DNA from: Kitasatospora sp. NBC_01246
GTDB lineage: Bacteria > Actinomycetota > Actinomycetes > Streptomycetales > Streptomycetaceae
Length of the DNA stretch: 64,000 bases
Reading direction: 5' to 3'
Assembly: GCF_036226505.1 (NCBI RefSeq)
Contig: NZ_CP108484.1
Span: forward strand, 5,208,001-5,272,000
This document shows, piece by piece, positions 19,380-28,511 of this stretch (the stretch's first letter is position 1; each line of letters starts with the position of its first letter). The notes under the pieces are model-generated. The model searched no databases and was not told the origin of the DNA. It saw nothing but the letters and a program-made list of their open reading frames with translations. A program made the translations under genes and the position numbers.

Positions 19380-20093
19380 GTGATCGCGGCCGTGCTCGGG
19401 GCGGTGCTGGGCGGCCTGCTGGTGGCGCCCGCGCTGCGGGGTCTGGTGGTGCGTTACGCCGTGCCGGAGGGCGGGCCGTGGTGCACCCGGTGCCCGGCGT
19501 GCGAGCGGCGGTTGCGCGGTCTGCCGCCCGGCGGGCGCTGCCCGGGCTGCCGGGAGCGGCTGGGGCCGGGGGCCTGGCAGGTGGAGGCGGTGACGGTCGC
19601 GGTGGCGGCGGCCGCGCTGTCGGCGGCGCACCCGGCCGACGCGGTGCTGCTGCTCTGGGCGGCCGGCCCGGGCGTGGTGCTCGGCTTCACCGACGCCCGG
19701 GTGCGGCGGCTGCCGTACCCGCTGAGCTGGGCGCTGGCGGCCGGCCTGGCCGCGCTGCTGGTGGTGGTGGAGCTGGCGGCCGGCAGTCCGGGTGTGCTGC
19801 TGCGCTGTCTGCTGGTGGCGCTCGTCGCCGCCGCGCTGTTCGAACTGCCCGGCTGGATCGGTCTGATGGGCCCGGGGGACACCGTGCTGGCGCTCGGCCT
19901 GGGCGCGCTGCTCGGCCGGTACGGCTGGTCGGCCGCGTTCACCGGGCTCTTCGCGGCGTCGGTGCTGGCCGGGCTCTGGGCGGTGGTCCGGGCGGTGGCG
20001 GCCCTGGCGCGGCGGCGGCCGGTGCGCGGGCTGGAGCTGCCGATGGGCCCGTTCCTGCTGCTCGGCACCCTGGCCGCGGTCCTGCTGCAGTAG
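19380..20093 (+). CDS. Type IV prepilin peptidase (A24 family)
   Basis: 237 residues, integral membrane. The N-terminal part has a two-pair Cys module (C35xxC38xxC41 and C54xxC57), as in bifunctional prepilin peptidase/methylases. The two catalytic aspartates of the aspartyl protease are D105 in GFTDARVRRLP and D167 in MGPGD, matching the GxGD signature. It would trim leader peptides of Flp/type IV-like pilins or pseudopilins; no pilin is in this window. GTG 19380 has GAGGGG upstream. Confidence 0.85.
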   Translation: MIAAVLGAVLGGLLVAPALRGLVVRYAVPEGGPWCTRCPACERRLRGLPPGGRCPGCRERLGPGAWQVEAVTVAVAAAALSAAHPADAVLLLWAAGPGVVLGFTDARVRRLPYPLSWALAAGLAALLVVVELAAGSPGVLLRCLLVALVAAALFELPGWIGLMGPGDTVLALGLGALLGRYGWSAAFTGLFAASVLAGLWAVVRAVAALARRRPVRGLELPMGPFLLLGTLAAVLLQ

Positions 20094-20109
20094 GAGGAGG
20101 GGGGACGAG

Positions 20110-20146
20110 CGGGGCCCGCCGTACCGGTCCGGTACGACGGGCCCCG
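20110..20146. terminator. Bidirectional terminator
   Basis: An 18-bp stem (20110-20127 with 20129-20146) with one mismatched pair sits between the convergent prepilin peptidase and chitinase genes. Confidence 0.65.
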
Positions 20147-20194
20147 CCGTCGGCGCGCGAGCCCCACCCTCAAGGAGCGGCGCGCCGGGGGGAG

Positions 20195-21805
20195 TTACGG
20201 CATCTGGTGGACGAACGGGCCGACCGCGTTGGAGAAGGCGTTCCCGTTGTTGGCGTCCCAGTTGGTGGACCAGGTCATCGCGCCGCGGATGGTGGGCCAC
20301 TTGGCCGGCGGGACGAAGCTGCCGCAGTTCTTGCCGGTGGCCAGGCAGTCCAGCGCGTTGTTCACCACGGTCGGCGAGACGTAGCCACCGCCGGCCGCCT
20401 TGCTGGAGGCCGGGACGCCGATGCCGACCTGGTCGGGCCGCAGGCCGCCCTGGATCTGGGTGCAGACCTGCGCGGTGATGAAGTCGATGGTGCCCTGGTT
20501 GTAGACCTTGCCGTCGCAGCCGTTCATGCCGCCCGAGTTGTAGAACTGGGTGTTGACGACGGTCAGGATGTCCTTGGTGTTCAGCGCCAGTTGGAAGTAG
20601 GCGCCGGCGGTGCTGTACATCCCGATGGTCTCCGGGGCCATCGTCAGGATGAAGTTCGAGCCGACCTTGGCCTGCAGGCCGTGCAGCGCGTTCCCGAGGT
20701 AGGTCGGGTTGACGCCGTTCTCCAGGTCGACGTCGATGCCGTCGAAGCCGTAGTCCTTGATGATCGCGTAGGCGCTGTCGGTGAACGCGGCCGCCGCGGC
20801 GGCGTCACCCACGCTGATCGCGCCGTTCTGGCCGCCGATCGAGAGGACGACCTTCTTGCCGGCCGCCTGCTTGGCCTTCAGGTCGGCGCGGAACTGCGCG
20901 TCGGTGTAGCCGCCGAGGGCCTTGGCGAGCCCCAGGTCGAGGGTGAAGCTGATCGCCCCGCCCCTGGTCGGCACGGCGTCGGCGAAGGAGACCGCGATGA
21001 TGTCGTAGGCGCTCTGGACGTCGCTCAGCTTCTGGACGGTCGCGCCGTTGTCGAAGTTGTGCCAGTAGCCGGTGACCACGTGCTTCGGCAGGCCGGTGAC
21101 CGGCGGGGCGGTGGTGGTCGCGGTCGCCGTGGGCGTCGGCGTGGCGGTCTGGGTCGGGGTGGCGGTCGCCGTGGGGGTGGCGGTCGCGGTCGGCGTCGCG
21201 GTGGCCGTGGGCGACGCGGTGGCGGTCGGCGTGGCGGTGGGCGTCGCGGTCGGGCTCGGCGTGGAGGTGCCGCCGGGGCCGCTCAGCGTGATGTCGTCCG
21301 CGAGGTAGGCGCTCTGGCCGTACCAGCCGTGCACGAACAGCGTGACGTTCTTGACGTTCGCGCCGGTGGTGAAGGTGGAGGAGAGCTGGTTCCAGCTGTT
21401 CTGGTTGGACCAGCTGCTCGGGTCGGTGCCGCCGGTGCCGCGCGCGCCGAGGTAGACGTACGGACCCTGGACCCAGGCGCTCAGGGTGTAGCTGGTGTTG
21501 GGCAGCACGCTGATGGTCTGGGTGCACTCGGCGGTGTCCGCGGCGCCCGGCGTGGCCTGCAGCGCGCCGGTGCCGGAGTGGACCGGAGTGGAGACGGTGC
21601 CCGCGGCGCCGGTACAGACCCAGCCGGCGGTCGAACCGGAGTCGAAGCCGCCGTTGGAGACCAGGTTGCCGGCGGCCGCGCTGGCGCCGCCGGCGAAGAG
21701 GGCGAGGCCGCTGCCGGCGAGGGCGAGGGCGGTGGCACCGGCGGCGAGGGCCGGAAGGGTGCTGCGCCGGCGCTTGTGCGCGGGCTGGTTCAGCGTACGG
21801 GCCAT
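20195..21805 (-). CDS. Secreted GH18 chitinase with carbohydrate-binding module
   Basis: 536 residues. Signal peptide to about residue 45, a CBM4/CBM16-like beta-sandwich (about 46-178), a Thr/Pro-rich linker (about 183-236) and a GH18 catalytic barrel (about 240-536). The catalytic motif DxxDxDxE is DGIDVDLE at 355-362, with Glu362 as proton donor; LSIGG at 321-325 is the other GH18 signature. It hydrolyses chitin outside the cell. ATG 21805 has GGAG upstream. A DasR-type box lies 250 bases upstream, consistent with N-acetylglucosamine control. Confidence 0.95.
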   Translation of the reverse strand: MARTLNQPAHKRRRSTLPALAAGATALALAGSGLALFAGGASAAAGNLVSNGGFDSGSTAGWVCTGAAGTVSTPVHSGTGALQATPGAADTAECTQTISVLPNTSYTLSAWVQGPYVYLGARGTGGTDPSSWSNQNSWNQLSSTFTTGANVKNVTLFVHGWYGQSAYLADDITLSGPGGTSTPSPTATPTATPTATASPTATATPTATATPTATATPTQTATPTPTATATTTAPPVTGLPKHVVTGYWHNFDNGATVQKLSDVQSAYDIIAVSFADAVPTRGGAISFTLDLGLAKALGGYTDAQFRADLKAKQAAGKKVVLSIGGQNGAISVGDAAAAAAFTDSAYAIIKDYGFDGIDVDLENGVNPTYLGNALHGLQAKVGSNFILTMAPETIGMYSTAGAYFQLALNTKDILTVVNTQFYNSGGMNGCDGKVYNQGTIDFITAQVCTQIQGGLRPDQVGIGVPASSKAAGGGYVSPTVVNNALDCLATGKNCGSFVPPAKWPTIRGAMTWSTNWDANNGNAFSNAVGPFVHQMP

Positions 21806-22327
21806 GGAGGTGCGCTCCTGGGGGAGGAGCGGCCGCCGCGGTGGGGGGCGCGGCGGCCGCGTGTGGGGGAGGGCTCCCGCCGGGCCGACGAGCGTGCCCG
21901 GGCCGAGGACGACGGACGGTCGGCGGTGTGGGAGCACCGGAGCGAGGAGCGTCGTGTTCGGTTCGGGAACGCCCGGGGGCGAGGAGGGAATTGCGTCCGC
22001 AGTACTGCCTCGGATGGGGCGGCGGTGGTGCGTGTTCCGCCCTGGGTCACAAGCTGGACTAGACCATTGGTGGTCGTCAAGCATTGAACCGTCGGCTTAC
22101 GGATTCTTTAAGGAACCGGATACCGTTCCGTATCCGGAGCCCCGGGAGCCACCGGGCGTTCGTGCGGGTGTGTTCCGGCCACTTCCGCCACGCGGCCCTC
22201 GACCTGCTCCGCACAGGACTGTGACCGGACTGCTACCTGCGGCTTTACCCACTGCCTCCGGGCCGGAGTAGGCTGCGCCGGGGGTTGTGACGTCCCCCGG
22301 TGAATGAGTACGGAGGGGCCGAAAACC
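21806..22327. other. 522-base divergent region, chitinase / prenyltransferase
   Basis: It carries the long chitinase leader, the DasR-type box at 22053-22068 and the prenyltransferase ribosome site at about 22311. Compared with surrounding DNA, 22000-22150 is noticeably richer in A/T, as expected for promoters. No gene or stable RNA is evident. Confidence 0.6.
22053..22068 (-). promoter_or_regulatory. DasR-responsive element (dre-like) of chitinase
   Basis: GCTGGACTAGACCATT contains TGGACTAGACCA (22055-22066), one base from the inverted repeat TGGTCTAGACCA known from Streptomyces chitinase promoters and the DasR consensus. DasR represses such genes and is released by glucosamine-6-phosphate. 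Match seen directly; binding is inferred. Confidence 0.75.
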
Positions 22328-23122
22328 ATGGGTCTGCGCGATGTCGTCGAACGCACGCCGGGTCTGCGCACCCTGCTGGACGGTATGTACGGCCTCTACG
22401 GTCGCCGGGTCGAGGTGCACCTCGCCCGGACCCCCCATCACATCGGCGTGATCCTCGACGGCAACCGCCGCTGGGCCAAGGCGACCGGTGGCTCCACCGC
22501 CTACGGCCACCAGCGCGGCGCCGACAAGATCAGCGAGTTCCTCGGCTGGTGCGACGAGACCCACGTCAAGGTCGTCACGCTCTGGATGCTCTCCACCGAC
22601 AACCTCTCCCGGCCGGCCGACGAGCTCGTCCCGCTGCTCGGGATCATCGAGGACGCCGTCACCGGCCTGGCCGCCGCCCGCCGCTGGCGGGTCAACCCGG
22701 TCGGCGCGCTGGACCTGCTCCCGCAGCACACCGCGGACGTGCTCAAGCGGGCCGCCGACGAGACCGCCGGGATCGACGGGATCACCGTGAACGTCGCCGT
22801 CGGGTACGGCGGCCGGCACGAGATCGCCGACGCCGTCCGCTCGCTGCTCCAGGAGCACGCCGGGCGCGGCACCTCGATCGAGGAACTGGCCGAAATCCTC
22901 GACGTCGAGCACATCGCCGAGCACCTCTACACCAAGGGCCAGCCCGACCCGGACCTGGTCATCCGCACCTCGGGCGAGCAGCGGCTGTCCGGCTTCCTGC
23001 TCTGGCAGAGCGCGCACAGCGAGTTCTACTTCTGCGAGGCCTACTGGCCCGCCTTCCGGAAGGTCGACTTCCTCCGGGCACTGCGCGCGTACGAGGAGCG
23101 CCACCGGCGGATGGGGCTCTGA
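22328..23122 (+). CDS. Isoprenyl transferase (cis-prenyltransferase, UppS-like)
   Basis: 264 residues. The family signature VILDGNRRWAK has the catalytic Asp at residue 44, with the later IRTSGEQRLSGFLLWQ and YWPAF motifs that bind IPP. These enzymes condense allylic diphosphate with IPP to polyprenyl diphosphates, the lipid carrier for peptidoglycan. Actinomycetes often have two paralogues of differing chain length, so the exact product is open. ATG 22328 is preferred because GGAGGGG lies 10 bases upstream; an in-frame ATG at 22304 has only a weak site. Confidence 0.92.
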   Translation: MGLRDVVERTPGLRTLLDGMYGLYGRRVEVHLARTPHHIGVILDGNRRWAKATGGSTAYGHQRGADKISEFLGWCDETHVKVVTLWMLSTDNLSRPADELVPLLGIIEDAVTGLAAARRWRVNPVGALDLLPQHTADVLKRAADETAGIDGITVNVAVGYGGRHEIADAVRSLLQEHAGRGTSIEELAEILDVEHIAEHLYTKGQPDPDLVIRTSGEQRLSGFLLWQSAHSEFYFCEAYWPAFRKVDFLRALRAYEERHRRMGL

Positions 23123-23347
23123 CGCCCACCGGCCCCCACCCGCCCCCGCCGACCCCCCAGTAGGGCTGGAGTACCCGGCGGCGGCGCGAGGCCAAACGTT
23201 CACCGGCAATGATCCGTCAGTTCGCCGAGTGCGTGAATGCACCGCCCCTCGCCTGGGAATACTCCGAGCAGACCGGCCCCGAGGCCACCGGGGCAGCGGG
23301 GGCCGGCTTGCCGCGGATGACGCAGGGTCATCCGCTCTGGAGGCCTA

Positions 23348-24682
23348 GTGGTCAGTTCCAAGAGCCGCCGGACACCAGACCGGCGGACCTACGTTCTCGA
23401 CACCAGCGTGCTTCTGGCGGACCCGCTCGCCATGACCCGCTTCGAGGAGCACGAGGTCGTCCTGCCGGTGGTCGTGGTCACCGAGCTGGAAGCCAAGCGG
23501 CACCACCCGGAGCTGGGCTACTTCGCCCGCCAGGCGCTGCGGCTGCTCGACGACTACCGCATCCGTTTCGGCCGGCTCGACGAGCCGATCCCGGTCGGGG
23601 AGCTCGGCGGCACCATCCGGGTCGAGCTGAACCACTCCGACCTGTCGATACTGCCGGTCGGCTACCGGTCCGCGGGCGGCGAGGCGGACAGCCGGATCCT
23701 TGCGGTGGCCCGCAACCTGCAGGCCGAGGGGTACGACGTCACCGTCGTCTCCAAGGACCTGCCGCTGCGGATCAAGGCCAGTTCGGTCGGCCTGCTCGCC
23801 GAGGAGTACCGGGCCGAGCTGGCGATCACCTCCGGGTGGACCGGCATGGCCGAGCTGCACGTCCCCGCCGACCAGGTGGACGCGCTGTTCGCGGCCGGCC
23901 ACGACGCCGCGGTGGACGTCGAGGGCGCGGCCGAGCTGCCCGTCCACACCGGACTGGTGCTCGGCTCCGAGCGCGGCCGGGCGCTGGGCCGGGTCACCGG
24001 CGACGGCCGGGTGCGGCTGGTGCGCGGCGAGCGCGAGGCCTTCGGGCTGCGCGGGCGCAGTGCCGAGCAGCGGGTGGCGTTGGACCTGCTGCTCGATCCG
24101 GAGGTGGGCATCGTCTCGATGGGCGGGCGGGCCGGTACCGGCAAGTCGGCGCTGGCGCTGTGCGCGGGGCTGGAGGCGGTGCTGGAGCGGGGGCAGCACC
24201 GCAAGGTGATGGTGTTCCGGCCGCTGTACGCGGTCGGCGGCCAGGAGCTCGGCTACCTGCCCGGGTCCGAGACGGAGAAGATGAGCCCCTGGGCGCAGGC
24301 GGTCTTCGACACCCTCTCGGCCGTGACCACCCCGGACGTCATCGAGGAGGTGATCTCCCGGGGCATGCTGGAGGTCCTGCCGCTGACCCACATCCGGGGG
24401 CGTTCGCTCCACGACGCCTTCGTGATCGTGGACGAGGCGCAGTCGCTGGAGCGCAACGTCCTGCTGACGGTGCTCTCCCGGATCGGCCAGGGCTCCCGGG
24501 TGGTGCTGACCCACGACGTGGCCCAGCGCGACAACCTGCGGGTCGGCCGCTACGACGGCGTCGTCGCGGTGGTCGAGAAGCTGAAGGGCCATCCGCTGTT
24601 CGCCCACATCACCCTTACCCGCTCCGAGCGCTCCCCGATCGCGGCGCTGGTCACGGAGATGCTGGAGGACATCAACCCGTGA
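23348..24682 (+). CDS. PhoH-like protein (PIN domain plus ATPase)
   Basis: 444 residues. The N-terminal PIN-type nuclease domain (about 14-150) starts with YVLDTSVLLADP and keeps acidic residues such as the later DSRILAVA and SKDLPLR. The C-terminal PhoH ATPase (about 225-440) has P-loop GRAGTGKS with Lys266 and Walker B VIVDEAQS. PIN-PhoH (PhoH2-type) proteins act in RNA cleavage and unwinding in mycobacteria; that role is assumed by homology. GTG start; strong terminator downstream. Confidence 0.92.
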   Translation: MVSSKSRRTPDRRTYVLDTSVLLADPLAMTRFEEHEVVLPVVVVTELEAKRHHPELGYFARQALRLLDDYRIRFGRLDEPIPVGELGGTIRVELNHSDLSILPVGYRSAGGEADSRILAVARNLQAEGYDVTVVSKDLPLRIKASSVGLLAEEYRAELAITSGWTGMAELHVPADQVDALFAAGHDAAVDVEGAAELPVHTGLVLGSERGRALGRVTGDGRVRLVRGEREAFGLRGRSAEQRVALDLLLDPEVGIVSMGGRAGTGKSALALCAGLEAVLERGQHRKVMVFRPLYAVGGQELGYLPGSETEKMSPWAQAVFDTLSAVTTPDVIEEVISRGMLEVLPLTHIRGRSLHDAFVIVDEAQSLERNVLLTVLSRIGQGSRVVLTHDVAQRDNLRVGRYDGVVAVVEKLKGHPLFAHITLTRSERSPIAALVTEMLEDINP

Positions 24683-25130
24683 TTCGCCCGCACTAGGGCA
24701 TAGTCGGACAATACGGTCAACTCTGGGCGTGGGGCCCGCTCCTGACAGGAGCGGGCCCCGTCCCTTTCATCACATCGAGTGCTTTCTGTCCGGAGAACTC
24801 CAGTGCGGTGAATGTGAGATGCGCCACGCAACAGGGAATTGCGTCGACAGTGCCCGGTGCGGCATGGTGAGGGTTCTGTCAGGCCCCGCGTACGGCATGA
24901 CAGGGCCCCCGGGAGACCGTGGGCCCGGTCCGGACGGTCCGCCAACTCCGGTAGGTGGACGCACAATTGAACACCGATGAGCCGTACGCCGCCCGATCGC
25001 AACGCCCGGTCGCCCACCGCTTCCGGACGCCGGGTCAGTACCTCCCGTGACCAGCACCGTACGGAGGGCAGCGCAAAGGGGCATCTTGCGCCCGTACGGT
25101 CACGCGTGGGCGATGCTGGAAGGAAACCAT
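24683..25130. other. 448-base region with terminator and long SLT leader
   Basis: After the 24731-24759 terminator the sequence becomes less GC-rich (about 24765-24860). An inverted repeat CTGTCA (24876-24881) / TGACAG (24898-24903) follows, then a region with several GC-rich pairings (24900-25100) just before the SLT-domain gene. Genes of this kind in Streptomyces often have cyclic-di-AMP (ydaO) riboswitch leaders, but I could not match the conserved ydaO bases here. Confidence 0.4.
24731..24759. terminator. Terminator after phoH
   Basis: A perfect 14-base inverted repeat (24731-24744 with 24746-24759) is followed by GTCCCTTT. It lies 48 bases after the PhoH stop codon. Confidence 0.85.
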
Positions 25131-25871
25131 GTGACTCGGATCTCGGTCCGGGGAGTCGCTGTGGCCTCCGCCACCGCCGTCACCGCAGTCGGTGCCGTCG
25201 TGGGTATGGCCTCGGGCAGCGAGGGCAAGACGACGCAGACGGTCGATGTCGCCGGCGCGACCCTGCTTGCCGAAGTCCCCTCTGGCGCCCAGGCGCAGAC
25301 CATCAGTGACAACATCGGCACGCAGGCCTCCGCCCAGCAGGCCGCCGCCGATGCGGCCGCGAAGGCCGCCGCGGAGCAGAAGGCCGCCGAGGAGGCAGCG
25401 CGCCAGCAGGCCGCAGCCGACGCGCAGGCCAAGGCCGACGCGCAGGCCAAGGCCGACGCGGAGAAGGCCGCCAAGGCGGCCGAGGAGAAGCGGAAGGCCG
25501 ACGAGGCCGCCGCCAACCGCTCCAAGGCGCGCTCGGCGATGGCAGCCACCGACACGTCGGCCCCCCCGGTTTCGGTCAGCCCCGGTTCGGTCCAGGAGAT
25601 CGCCCAGCAGATCGTCGGCAGCGACGCTCAGTTCCAGTGCTTCAGCCAGATCGTGAAGCGCGAGAGCGGCTGGGACTACACCGCGACCAACAAGAGCTCC
25701 GGTGCGTACGGCCTGGTCCAGGCGCTGCCCGGCACCAAGATGGCCTCGGCCGGTGCCGACTGGCGCACCAACCCGGCCACCCAGATCAAGTGGGGCCTCA
25801 GCTACATGAACAGCCGCTACGGCAGCCCCTGTGGCGCCTGGTCCTTCTGGCAGTCGCACCACTGGTACTAG
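25131..25871 (+). CDS. Secreted lytic transglycosylase-like (SLT) protein
   Basis: 246 residues. Signal peptide (about 1-29), an Ala/Lys/Glu-rich predicted coiled coil (about 65-140) and a C-terminal SLT/lysozyme-like domain (about 155-246). The catalytic Glu is E178 in IVKRESGWDY, and the following SSGAYGLVQALPGTKM is the usual SLT continuation. It would cleave peptidoglycan glycan strands or help remodel the wall. GTG 25131 is chosen because of AAGGA 7 bases upstream and because it gives a proper signal peptide. Confidence 0.88.
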   Translation: MTRISVRGVAVASATAVTAVGAVVGMASGSEGKTTQTVDVAGATLLAEVPSGAQAQTISDNIGTQASAQQAAADAAAKAAAEQKAAEEAARQQAAADAQAKADAQAKADAEKAAKAAEEKRKADEAAANRSKARSAMAATDTSAPPVSVSPGSVQEIAQQIVGSDAQFQCFSQIVKRESGWDYTATNKSSGAYGLVQALPGTKMASAGADWRTNPATQIKWGLSYMNSRYGSPCGAWSFWQSHHWY

Positions 25872-26399
25872 GAACCACCGGTACCCGCAGCACGCCGTAC
25901 CACCTCGGCCCCCGACCGCTCTCCTGCGGTCGGGGGCCGAGGTGTGTGGTGGGCCGCCCCGCCGCCATGGCCGTGCGCCGGGCGGGGCTGCCGCGCTGGA
26001 CGGGCCGCGCCGCCCGGGCCGCGCTGACCAGTGCGCTCGCGGGCGGTGCGGGCCCGGGTGCGGACGCGGGGCGCGGGGAGGGGTCCTGGTTGCTCCCCGC
26101 ACCGGCCGGTCCGCCGACAGATGGCTCCTGTACTCGTTCGGAGTCCTCCCCGTTGCCCGATGCCTGAAACCACCCGGTCACCACCGGTTTGTCCGGATAC
26201 GGACCGGCCGCCCGACCGGCCCGCGGGCGGCCGAGACCGGCCGCCCGGCGCCCGTCGGTCTCCGCCGGCCGACCGGTCAACCGCCCCGCCCGGCGGACTC
26301 GTGCCGGGCCGGGCGGGTAGTTTCATCCCTGACGGCCGTGGCACGACCCACGGCGTACCGCCGGCACGGCGGCCCAACGGGGGAGCGGTGGTAGCGAGG
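25872..26399. other. 528-base intergenic region
   Basis: It begins with the 25901-25944 terminator. The rest is dense GC sequence with many short GGCCG/CGGCC inverted repeats (26200-26330) upstream of the AI-2E transporter gene. An open frame runs through it but with Arg/Pro-rich, non-homologous translation, so I treat it as non-coding leader. Confidence 0.5.
25901..25944. terminator. Terminator after SLT gene
   Basis: Perfect 19-bp stem (25901-25919 with 25926-25944) and a 6-base loop TCTCCT, 29 bases after the stop. Confidence 0.85.
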
Positions 26400-27881
26400 A
26401 TGGCGCGGGGCGGGAAGGCCTTCAAGGCCGTGGCCAAGGGCATGGCCGTGGTGGCGAGCGCGGCCGCCGTGATCGAGCGGCGCCGGCGGGCCGCGATCGC
26501 GGCCGAGTACCACGAACCCCCGGACCCGCTGCCGGTACCGGAGCAGGTGCCGGCCCCGGCGCCCGCCGCCGTGGCCGCGGCACCGGCCCCGCTGCCGGCG
26601 CCGCGCGGGGAGCACGCCGAGGCGGGCCGGGGCCAGGCCCCGGTCGCGCCGGCCCCCACCCACGGCGCCTTCGGGCGCGAACTCCACCCCGGCCGGCCCG
26701 CCACCCCGGCCGAGGCGGTGCCCTGGGGCCTGCGGGTGGCGGCCGAGTCGACCTGGCGGCTGCTGCTGCTCGGCGCCGCGCTCTACGTCGTCTTCATGGT
26801 CGTCGACATGCTGCGGCTGGTGGCCTTCGCGGTGCTGGCCTCGCTGCTGATCTCCGCGCTGCTGGAGCCCACCGTCTCCTGGCTGCGCCGGCACGGCGTA
26901 CCGCGGTCGCTGGCGGCCGGCGGGGTGTTCATGAGCGGTCTGGCCGGGATCGGCCTGGTCGGCTGGTTCGTGGTCTGGCAGGTGACCACCAACCTGTCGA
27001 CCGTGACCACCAAGGTCCAGGACGGTGTGGCCACCCTCCGGGACTGGCTGATCACCGGGCCGCTGCACCTGACCCAGCAGCAGATCACCGACTTCGCGAA
27101 CCAGATCACCAAGGCGATCAGCACCAACACCGAGCAGCTCACCTCGGTCGGCCTCACCGGTGCGCAGATCGCCGTCGAGGTGCTGACCGCCGTCCTGCTC
27201 GCCTTCTTCACCACCTTCTTCTTCCTCTACGACGGCGAGCGGATCTGGAACTGGGTGCTGCGCGGCCTGCCCCGGCACTCCCGCTACGCGATGGCCGGGG
27301 CCGGTCCGAAGGCCTGGGCCACGCTCACCGCGTACGTGCGCGGGACGGTCTGCGTGGCCTTCATCGACGCGGTCTGCATCGGCGTCGGCATCCAGATGCT
27401 CGGGGTGCCGATGGCGCTGCCGCTGGCGGTGATCATCTTCCTGGGGGCCTTCGTCCCGCTGGTCGGGGCGCTCGTCACCGGCACCGTCGCGGTGCTGATC
27501 GCGCTGGTCACCGAGGGTCCGTTCACCGCGCTGATGGTGCTGGTGGTGCTGATCGCCGTCCAGCAGATCGAGGGGCACGTGCTGCAGCCGCTGATCCTCG
27601 GCCGGGCCGTCCGGGTGCATCCGCTGGGCGTGGTGCTCGGGGTGGCCGCCGGCTCGATCATCGGCGGCATCGGCGGCGCCATCGTCGCGGTGCCGCTGAT
27701 CGCGGTCACCAACACGGTGGTCGCCCACCTGCGCCGCCGCAACGAGGCCGGGCAGGCCGTCTTCACCGCGATGGAGGCCGCCCGTGAGGCGGCCGTCGCC
27801 CGGACGGCGGCGGCCACGTCCGCGGGTGCCGCGGGCGCCGCGGCGCCCGGTGGGACGGGTGCGCCGGTGAGCGCCGAGTAG
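26400..27881 (+). CDS. AI-2E family (PerM-like) membrane transporter
   Basis: 493 residues. A basic, Pro/Ala-rich cytoplasmic N-terminus of about 110 residues precedes the eight-helix AI-2E/PerM domain (about 118-450). Landmarks are the LLEPTVSWLRRHGVPR loop and the IEGHVLQPLILGRAVRVHPL motif typical of the family, followed by an Ala/Gly tail. Family members have been linked to autoinducer-2 export and Na+/H+ exchange; substrate not predictable. ATG 26400 and GTG 26388 are both possible starts, the first taken with modest confidence. Confidence 0.87.
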   Translation: MARGGKAFKAVAKGMAVVASAAAVIERRRRAAIAAEYHEPPDPLPVPEQVPAPAPAAVAAAPAPLPAPRGEHAEAGRGQAPVAPAPTHGAFGRELHPGRPATPAEAVPWGLRVAAESTWRLLLLGAALYVVFMVVDMLRLVAFAVLASLLISALLEPTVSWLRRHGVPRSLAAGGVFMSGLAGIGLVGWFVVWQVTTNLSTVTTKVQDGVATLRDWLITGPLHLTQQQITDFANQITKAISTNTEQLTSVGLTGAQIAVEVLTAVLLAFFTTFFFLYDGERIWNWVLRGLPRHSRYAMAGAGPKAWATLTAYVRGTVCVAFIDAVCIGVGIQMLGVPMALPLAVIIFLGAFVPLVGALVTGTVAVLIALVTEGPFTALMVLVVLIAVQQIEGHVLQPLILGRAVRVHPLGVVLGVAAGSIIGGIGGAIVAVPLIAVTNTVVAHLRRRNEAGQAVFTAMEAAREAAVARTAAATSAGAAGAAAPGGTGAPVSAE

Positions 27882-27912
27882 GTCCGGCCGGGCCCCGGCC
27901 CACCCGGACGCG

Positions 27913-27948
27913 CGAGGGCCCGCCGGACGGAAGTCCGGCGGGCCCTCG
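27913..27948. terminator. Bidirectional terminator, transporter / ahpD
   Basis: Perfect 16-bp stem (27913-27928 with 27933-27948) and GGAA loop between convergent genes. Confidence 0.9.
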
Positions 27949-27963
27949 TGGTGTGGCGTGGGA

Positions 27964-28506
27964 TCAGGCGTCGACGCCGGCCAGGGCGGCCTCGGAGTCG
28001 AGGACGCCGGCCACGGCCTGCAGCACGGCGGCGATCTTCACGGAGGCCTGGATGACCTCGCGCGCGACACCGGCCTTGCTCAGCACGCCCTCGTGGGAGT
28101 CGAGGCACTGGCCGCAGCCGTTGATGGCCGAGACCGCGAAGCACCAGAGCTCGAAGTCGATCTTCTCGACGCCCGGAGTGCCGATGATGTTCATCCGCAG
28201 GCCGGCCCGCATGCCGCTGTACTCCTTGTCGGAGAGCAGGTGCGTGGTCCGGTAGTAGACGTTGTTCATCCCCATGATCGCGGCCGCGCCCTTGGCGGCG
28301 TTGTACGCCTCCGGGGAGAGGTTGGCCTTGGCCTCGGGCTCCAGCGCACGCAGCACGGCGGGGCTGCGGGTGGCCATCGCGCAGGAGAGCACGGTGCCCC
28401 AGAGCTGCTGGGCGGGGAGGTCGGAGTTGCCGATGACCGCGCTCAGGTTGAGCTTGAGGTCCTTGGCGTAGTCCGGGAGGGCGGACTTCAGGTCGTCGAG
28501 AGCCAT
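27964..28506 (-). CDS. ahpD: Alkyl hydroperoxide reductase AhpD
   Basis: 180 residues, standard AhpD size. The carboxymuconolactone-decarboxylase fold carries the catalytic CxxC as C131-GQ-C134, followed by His138 in CLDSHEG. In actinobacteria AhpD re-reduces AhpC, using lipoyl cofactors as electron source, completing peroxide removal. It starts 5 bases after the ahpC stop, so it is translated from the same mRNA. Control by the divergent oxyR gene is expected from the family arrangement. Confidence 0.97.
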   Translation of the reverse strand: MALDDLKSALPDYAKDLKLNLSAVIGNSDLPAQQLWGTVLSCAMATRSPAVLRALEPEAKANLSPEAYNAAKGAAAIMGMNNVYYRTTHLLSDKEYSGMRAGLRMNIIGTPGVEKIDFELWCFAVSAINGCGQCLDSHEGVLSKAGVAREVIQASVKIAAVLQAVAGVLDSEAALAGVDA

Positions 28507-28511
28507 GTCGG

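Noticed and set aside
24760..25130. ydaO (c-di-AMP) riboswitch
   Set aside because: Expected from gene type but I could not find the conserved core bases; kept only as an open question.
25900..26399. N-terminal extension of the AI-2E transporter to 26031
   Set aside because: The extension is Arg/Pro/Gly-rich, lies in terminator-rich DNA and has no family similarity.
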